From Membranipora membranacea (lineage: Eukaryota; Bryozoa; Gymnolaemata; Cheilostomatida; Membraniporidae): a DNA stretch of 64,000 bases. Numbering within the stretch: the stretch's first letter is position 1; the number at the start of each line of letters is the position of its first letter. The notes beneath the pieces were generated by a model. That model ran no database searches. It saw only the letters and a list, made by a program, of their open reading frames with translations, and was not told where the DNA came from. Positions 60,136-64,000 of the stretch are shown here, piece by piece. Location: the NCBI GenBank assembly GCA_914767715.1, contig OU612066.1, positions 21,862,283 through 21,926,282 on the forward strand, written 5' to 3'. Position numbers and translations under genes: made by a program.

Positions 60136-60853
60136 CAAAATTTAGTTTTGGATATTTTGAGGTCAACCTTATCAGCATAAAGCTCACCACCATCAAGGCC
60201 GATAAACGTTATACTTTATAGAGTTCAAACCAAGTTAAATCATTAACTGTTACAACAAACTATTGGCAGCTGATTGCATTGTTTACAAAAGTGTTACGCT
60301 AACAATTCCCGCCTATTTATTACATTCCTTTTACAGTAATTTCCAAAACTTCCAGCCTAAAATTTGTTTTAAAAGATTTATGTATTTACGCCTGTAATCA
60401 AGAAGACCCAAATACTGTCCTTAGTGGTTAGTCTCAGCAGGGGGAGGGGAATTCAATTTTTACTGGATTGAGCCCCTATTGATAGCTTCTAACCTATTTA
60501 ATTTCCACCATAAGTAAGCTGTTTACTCTATGATTTATTTCCATTTCACACAAAAAATACAGATTTAAACTTATTTAATTTCAACTGCATAAGCAATTAT
60601 TTCCGGCGCCACAGTACTGTCCACCAAAGTCCACATGTTCTGATAGGATGGCACTGCAATTGTAACTAGCAGTAGGCAAAAGACTGAGATACATCGAAGT
60701 CATCAAGCCCTTTTGAATCCAGCTTGAATATACATGTTAAGGCTTTCCGGCGAGTCAACCTTAACGCAAGCGCTACAGTCAGGATGGAGAACATCATCAA
60801 AGTTGAAATAAGCAGTACTGTATTTTTAGTAAAACACGCATTATAATAACAAC

Positions 60854-61039
60854 ATGGCAACTTTGGGAACAGGACATTTTCCTGAGCACCATGCTGATAG
60901 ATACAATAAAATATTTTATGCATTGATGCCAGAACGGTGTCGACAAAGAAGGCAGTTGGTTGAAAACAGATTGACCAGCTTCCTTACTATTGTTTCTCCA
61001 AAATGGACAAATCTATGTATACAACCTTTGCTCTATACT
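60854..61039 (+). CDS. Conserved first exon of an unknown gene (copy 2)
   Basis: Duplicate of 9607-9792: same ATG, same 62 codons and the same donor 'ct|gtaagt'. The peptide begins MATLGTGHFPEHHADRYNK and ends 'WTNLCIQPLLYT'. In this copy the frame reads on through the donor to a stop at 61109-61111. Family and later exons are not identified. Confidence 0.45.
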
Positions 61040-61570
61040 GTAAGTATCAATTGGATGGCTGATGATTCTGATATTTCCGAAGTACAACATGTTAATACAA
61101 GAAATATGTGAGATCATGGATAAACTCGCTCCGCAGACAGTTTCAATGCTTTAGACAGGGTTAATAACTCATGCTCAGGATCCTTAGTGTCATGAGCTAG
61201 TTTTAGATTATGAAGTGCATGATGTGAATGCTGATGTCAGCATTGTAAGTATAGCAAGACCCGCAGGCAGCGAGAATTGTTGACAGACATTAGACAATAG
61301 ATTTTGACCGTATTCATTGCAAATATGAATATGTGTCTGGTAAAAAGACCCTTACACACAACTACTACCCCTCTGGTTCAAGCTGGGCTTTGTACATATT
61401 TGGGATTGTTCCTTTGGTTGCGTTTTGTTCTCGACGGAAAACTATTGTAGTAAATTTGTGACGCCAATATCAGTAGATCATGTTGCCATGCTTTGTCATC
61501 AGATACATCATTCTTAGTCTGAGCTTAGAATCAGTGTTGACCTCTTCTTGAAGTATCTTCATCGGAAGGA

Positions 61571-61800
61571 CTATTCTGTGGTTTTTCTCCTTTGATGCGA
61601 TGCCAGTAGGCCTAACCCCGAGCCGGCGTCAGTGATATTAGCGCTTTGTGGTGGCTGATACGTAAACCTGATCGATCTGTGTTGGATCTTCTCAGGTGAC
61701 CCAACATCTATGTTGAAGGTGGAGTCAATCGTTGGCCAGTCACAAAACTCCACTGAGAGGTGGTTCTGACTAAAACATCTACTGTCCGCCCAGACGGTCT
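61571..61800 (-). CDS. Conserved minus-strand exon of an unknown gene (copy 2)
   Basis: Encodes a peptide identical to 10303-10532, with three silent differences and the same acceptor-like 'ccag' and TAG. See copy 1 for the reasoning. Other exons are not found. Confidence 0.45.
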
Positions 61801-62122
61801 CTGGAAAGCGATTGATAAAAAACTTTCACTGGTAATATTTGGTTGTTGAGCAATTGAGAGTTGTCTCCTCATTGATTATTTTGAGACAACTCTAAACAGG
61901 AAATGAATGATCGGCCATTTTGGAACTTATGCAGACAACATGCCATATGATTCCATCTGCCTAAGCTGCTTTCCTTTAGAATTGTTAAATTCTTGAAACT
62001 AATGTCTGTATGTATTAATTAATAAGTGAGAACATTAAAACATCTGCAACCAATTAACTAACATTCATTGCTGAAGCTTCTGGTACTGAACTCTACTTGG
62101 GTCTTGGAGAGTGATGTTTGTC

Positions 62123-62267
62123 CACAGGTCTACTCCAAAACCTGGGATTTTAGCAATGTTTGACTGCCCCCCTTGAGTTTTTGTTGTTTTGTTCTACAAA
62201 ACAAAAACAAAATCTCAAGGGGGCAGTCAAACATTGCCAAAATCCCAGGTTTTGGAGTAGACCTGTG
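62123..62267. repeat. Foldback element, about 70-bp arms (copy 2)
   Basis: Same hairpin as 10854-10998, with a few substitutions. Confidence 0.9.
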
Positions 62268-62871
62268 GCTGGGGGGTGATTCATAGATACGATAGGACAG
62301 GTAGGTATCTGGAGTAACAAGCATGTTTACATTGCAAAAACATGTAATGCTTCCCAGCGGGCACATTGTATGCGGCAACATGTTTCCAATGTCGCAATTG
62401 GATTGTTTCTCTGTTGCATGGTACACGTTTAACATTCAATATCTTTTAGAGGCATAAACGGTGCATACAAAGCATCACAGTTTTTTTCAATATGGTAACT
62501 GCGCAATAATTACAGCTACTTTACTAGAGAGTAATTTGCAATAATACTGGCATCATATGGGATAAAATGCTTTGCAATTTGTTTGCTAACACACTGTGTG
62601 GCTCCAAATTGTGTGCAATTCTATTTTGCACTGTTTTATTCCATTTTCTTAAAATCAAATCTAGTCTCTAAACTGCATGGGAATCAAAGGCCCCCTGCAG
62701 TGAAAGAATGAGGGAAAGAATGGAAGGCAGACAGATGAAAATAGCATACCTGCACTTTACCTATATGTATATGTATAAACAGTCATCTGAAGTCTTTGCC
62801 ATTGAAAATGTGTGAAAACCACTGATACTTGATACAATGACCAATTTCGCTAGGTCATCAGGATGTCACAG

Positions 62872-63211
62872 AGTCAGCACAGTCTCTTCGTCGGTAAAGT
62901 CCGCTTTTTCCCATTCACGAGCGTCACTGGTGTACCAATAATTTAAAATTTTCATTTACGACTTTATCACCAAATGATGCATAATAAAGCCACACCTACA
63001 TTTTCCCTGAGCCAATCATTCAGATCAATTTTGGAAACAAAGTTGTGTGGAAGAGCCAATGATTGGCTCAGGGAAAATGTAGGTGTGGCTTTTATGATGC
63101 ATCATTTGGTGATAAAATGAAATTTTTGAATTATTGGTACACCAGTGACGCTCGTGAATGGGAAAAAGCTTACTTTACCGATGAAGAGGCTGTGCTGACT
63201 CTGTGCTGACT
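62872..63211. repeat. Long foldback element, about 160-bp arms (copy 2)
   Basis: Same element as 14763-15109. The right arm has lost a few bases near 63116 ('gataaaatgaaattt'), so the arms are less perfect than in copy 1. Confidence 0.88.
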
Positions 63212-63887
63212 TGAATACTTTTTCATCTTGGCCAAACTAGTAAGTTAGTATGGTTCTCACATATTTTGTGTAGAATATTTCTATAACTGCTGTTTTATTG
63301 TATTAAGGAGAATTGTATTAGAGAATTAAAATGCAACCATGAAATTTTAATATGTAGACCTTCTTTCACTCTTTTCATCCCCTCTTTCATTCTGGGCTGC
63401 AGCTTCGCTGCAGAACATATGTGATGGGAATGATGCGTTTATGACTGCGTATAGAGGCATAAATGGTGCATACAAACCAACACAGTGTTTTCCAATATAG
63501 AAACTGCACAGTAACTACAGCTACTTTGCTAGAAATCTATTTTGCACTGTTTTATTCTATTTTCTTGAAATCAAATCTAGTCTCTAAACTGTATGGGAAT
63601 GATGTGTTTATGACTGCTCAGCTGTTGAATTTGTATACATTACTTGTATTTATCTCCCCTGTTAAGCTGCTAACGTTTGGTAAGCCCTTATGACAACCCA
63701 ACTGCAATATAGTTATTTATATAAACCATTATTCAATAACTATGAAACATTAATACATGTCAGTATTTTAAAATAAGTTAATATACAGCCAGGGTTTTAA
63801 TTACCTGCATTAGGCACCACTTACCCAGCCGGCACAACTGTATCTAAACTATGTTGGAAGACTGAACTACGTCTGCCTGATGTGGCA

Positions 63888-63921
63888 ATCGCTTCTCAGC
63901 CTATTGGTTAAGATCAAAGTG
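63888..63921 (+). ncRNA. U2 snRNA 5'-end fragment, copy 2 (mutated)
   Basis: Counterpart of 15802-15836, with three base changes in the U2 stem-loop I region ('ctcagcctattggttaagat'). It is drifting, as expected for a non-functional fragment. Confidence 0.8.
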
Positions 63922-64000
63922 TCACTGCCAATGGCCGATTAGTGCCAGTTCAGTTTTGGCAGCTCGCTGCACACCCACGATTAGGAGGTCCACCATGGCC

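Larger units (their letters stand above)
53440..64000. repeat. Segmental duplication, copy 2 (continues past the window)
   Basis: It aligns in order with 2360-15915. It lacks the block equivalent to 11563-14720 and carries a private hairpin in a TRIM intron. The last window bases ('ccaccatggcc') still match copy 1 at 15905-15915. Confidence 0.93.

Overview
The window is nuclear DNA of an animal. Its coding sequence is split by GT-AG introns, it has AATAAA poly(A) signals, it is AT-rich, and it is full of SINE, LINE, LTR and DNA-transposon remains. The gene content (RING/B-box/coiled-coil/NHL-like proteins in a local array, a short secreted C-type lectin, an ISL2EU-type transposon) fits an invertebrate, possibly a sponge or another early-branching animal. 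I cannot fix the species from the sequence alone.

Layout. About 2.36-15.96 kb and 53.44-64.0 kb are two direct copies of one segmental duplication; the second runs off the right edge. Each copy holds, in order: about 0.7-kb tandem units; an eight-exon TRIM-NHL-type gene (4544-8778 and 55608-60037, both predicted at 624 aa, all splice phases agreeing); a conserved first exon of an unknown plus-strand gene; a conserved minus-strand exon whose only differences between copies are synonymous; two foldback elements; and a 35-nt piece identical or nearly so to the 5' end of U2 snRNA. Copy 1 has 3.16 kb that copy 2 lacks. Two further broken pieces of the same TRIM family lie at 41.96-42.89 kb and 45.45-45.60 kb, so the locus is a birth-and-death gene array.

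16.3-30.3 kb is a transposon graveyard. Its centrepiece is a 7,314-bp ISL2EU-type DNA transposon (19275-26588) with 314-bp terminal inverted repeats and an AT target duplication. It landed inside an older LINE endonuclease domain, whose two halves still flank it in frame. It carries two convergent genes: THAP + HTH + DDE transposase on the plus strand, and a decayed SAP + SWIM + YqaJ nuclease gene on the minus strand. Other LINE, SINE and Ty3/gypsy fragments surround it.

30.5-38.2 kb has no gene I can support. At 38217-40440 (minus) at least five exons in perfect phase agreement reveal an unrecognised gene, with a triple 34-bp CRE-like repeat just upstream (40944-41037). A three-exon C-type lectin gene with TATA box and signal peptide lies at 49922-50947.
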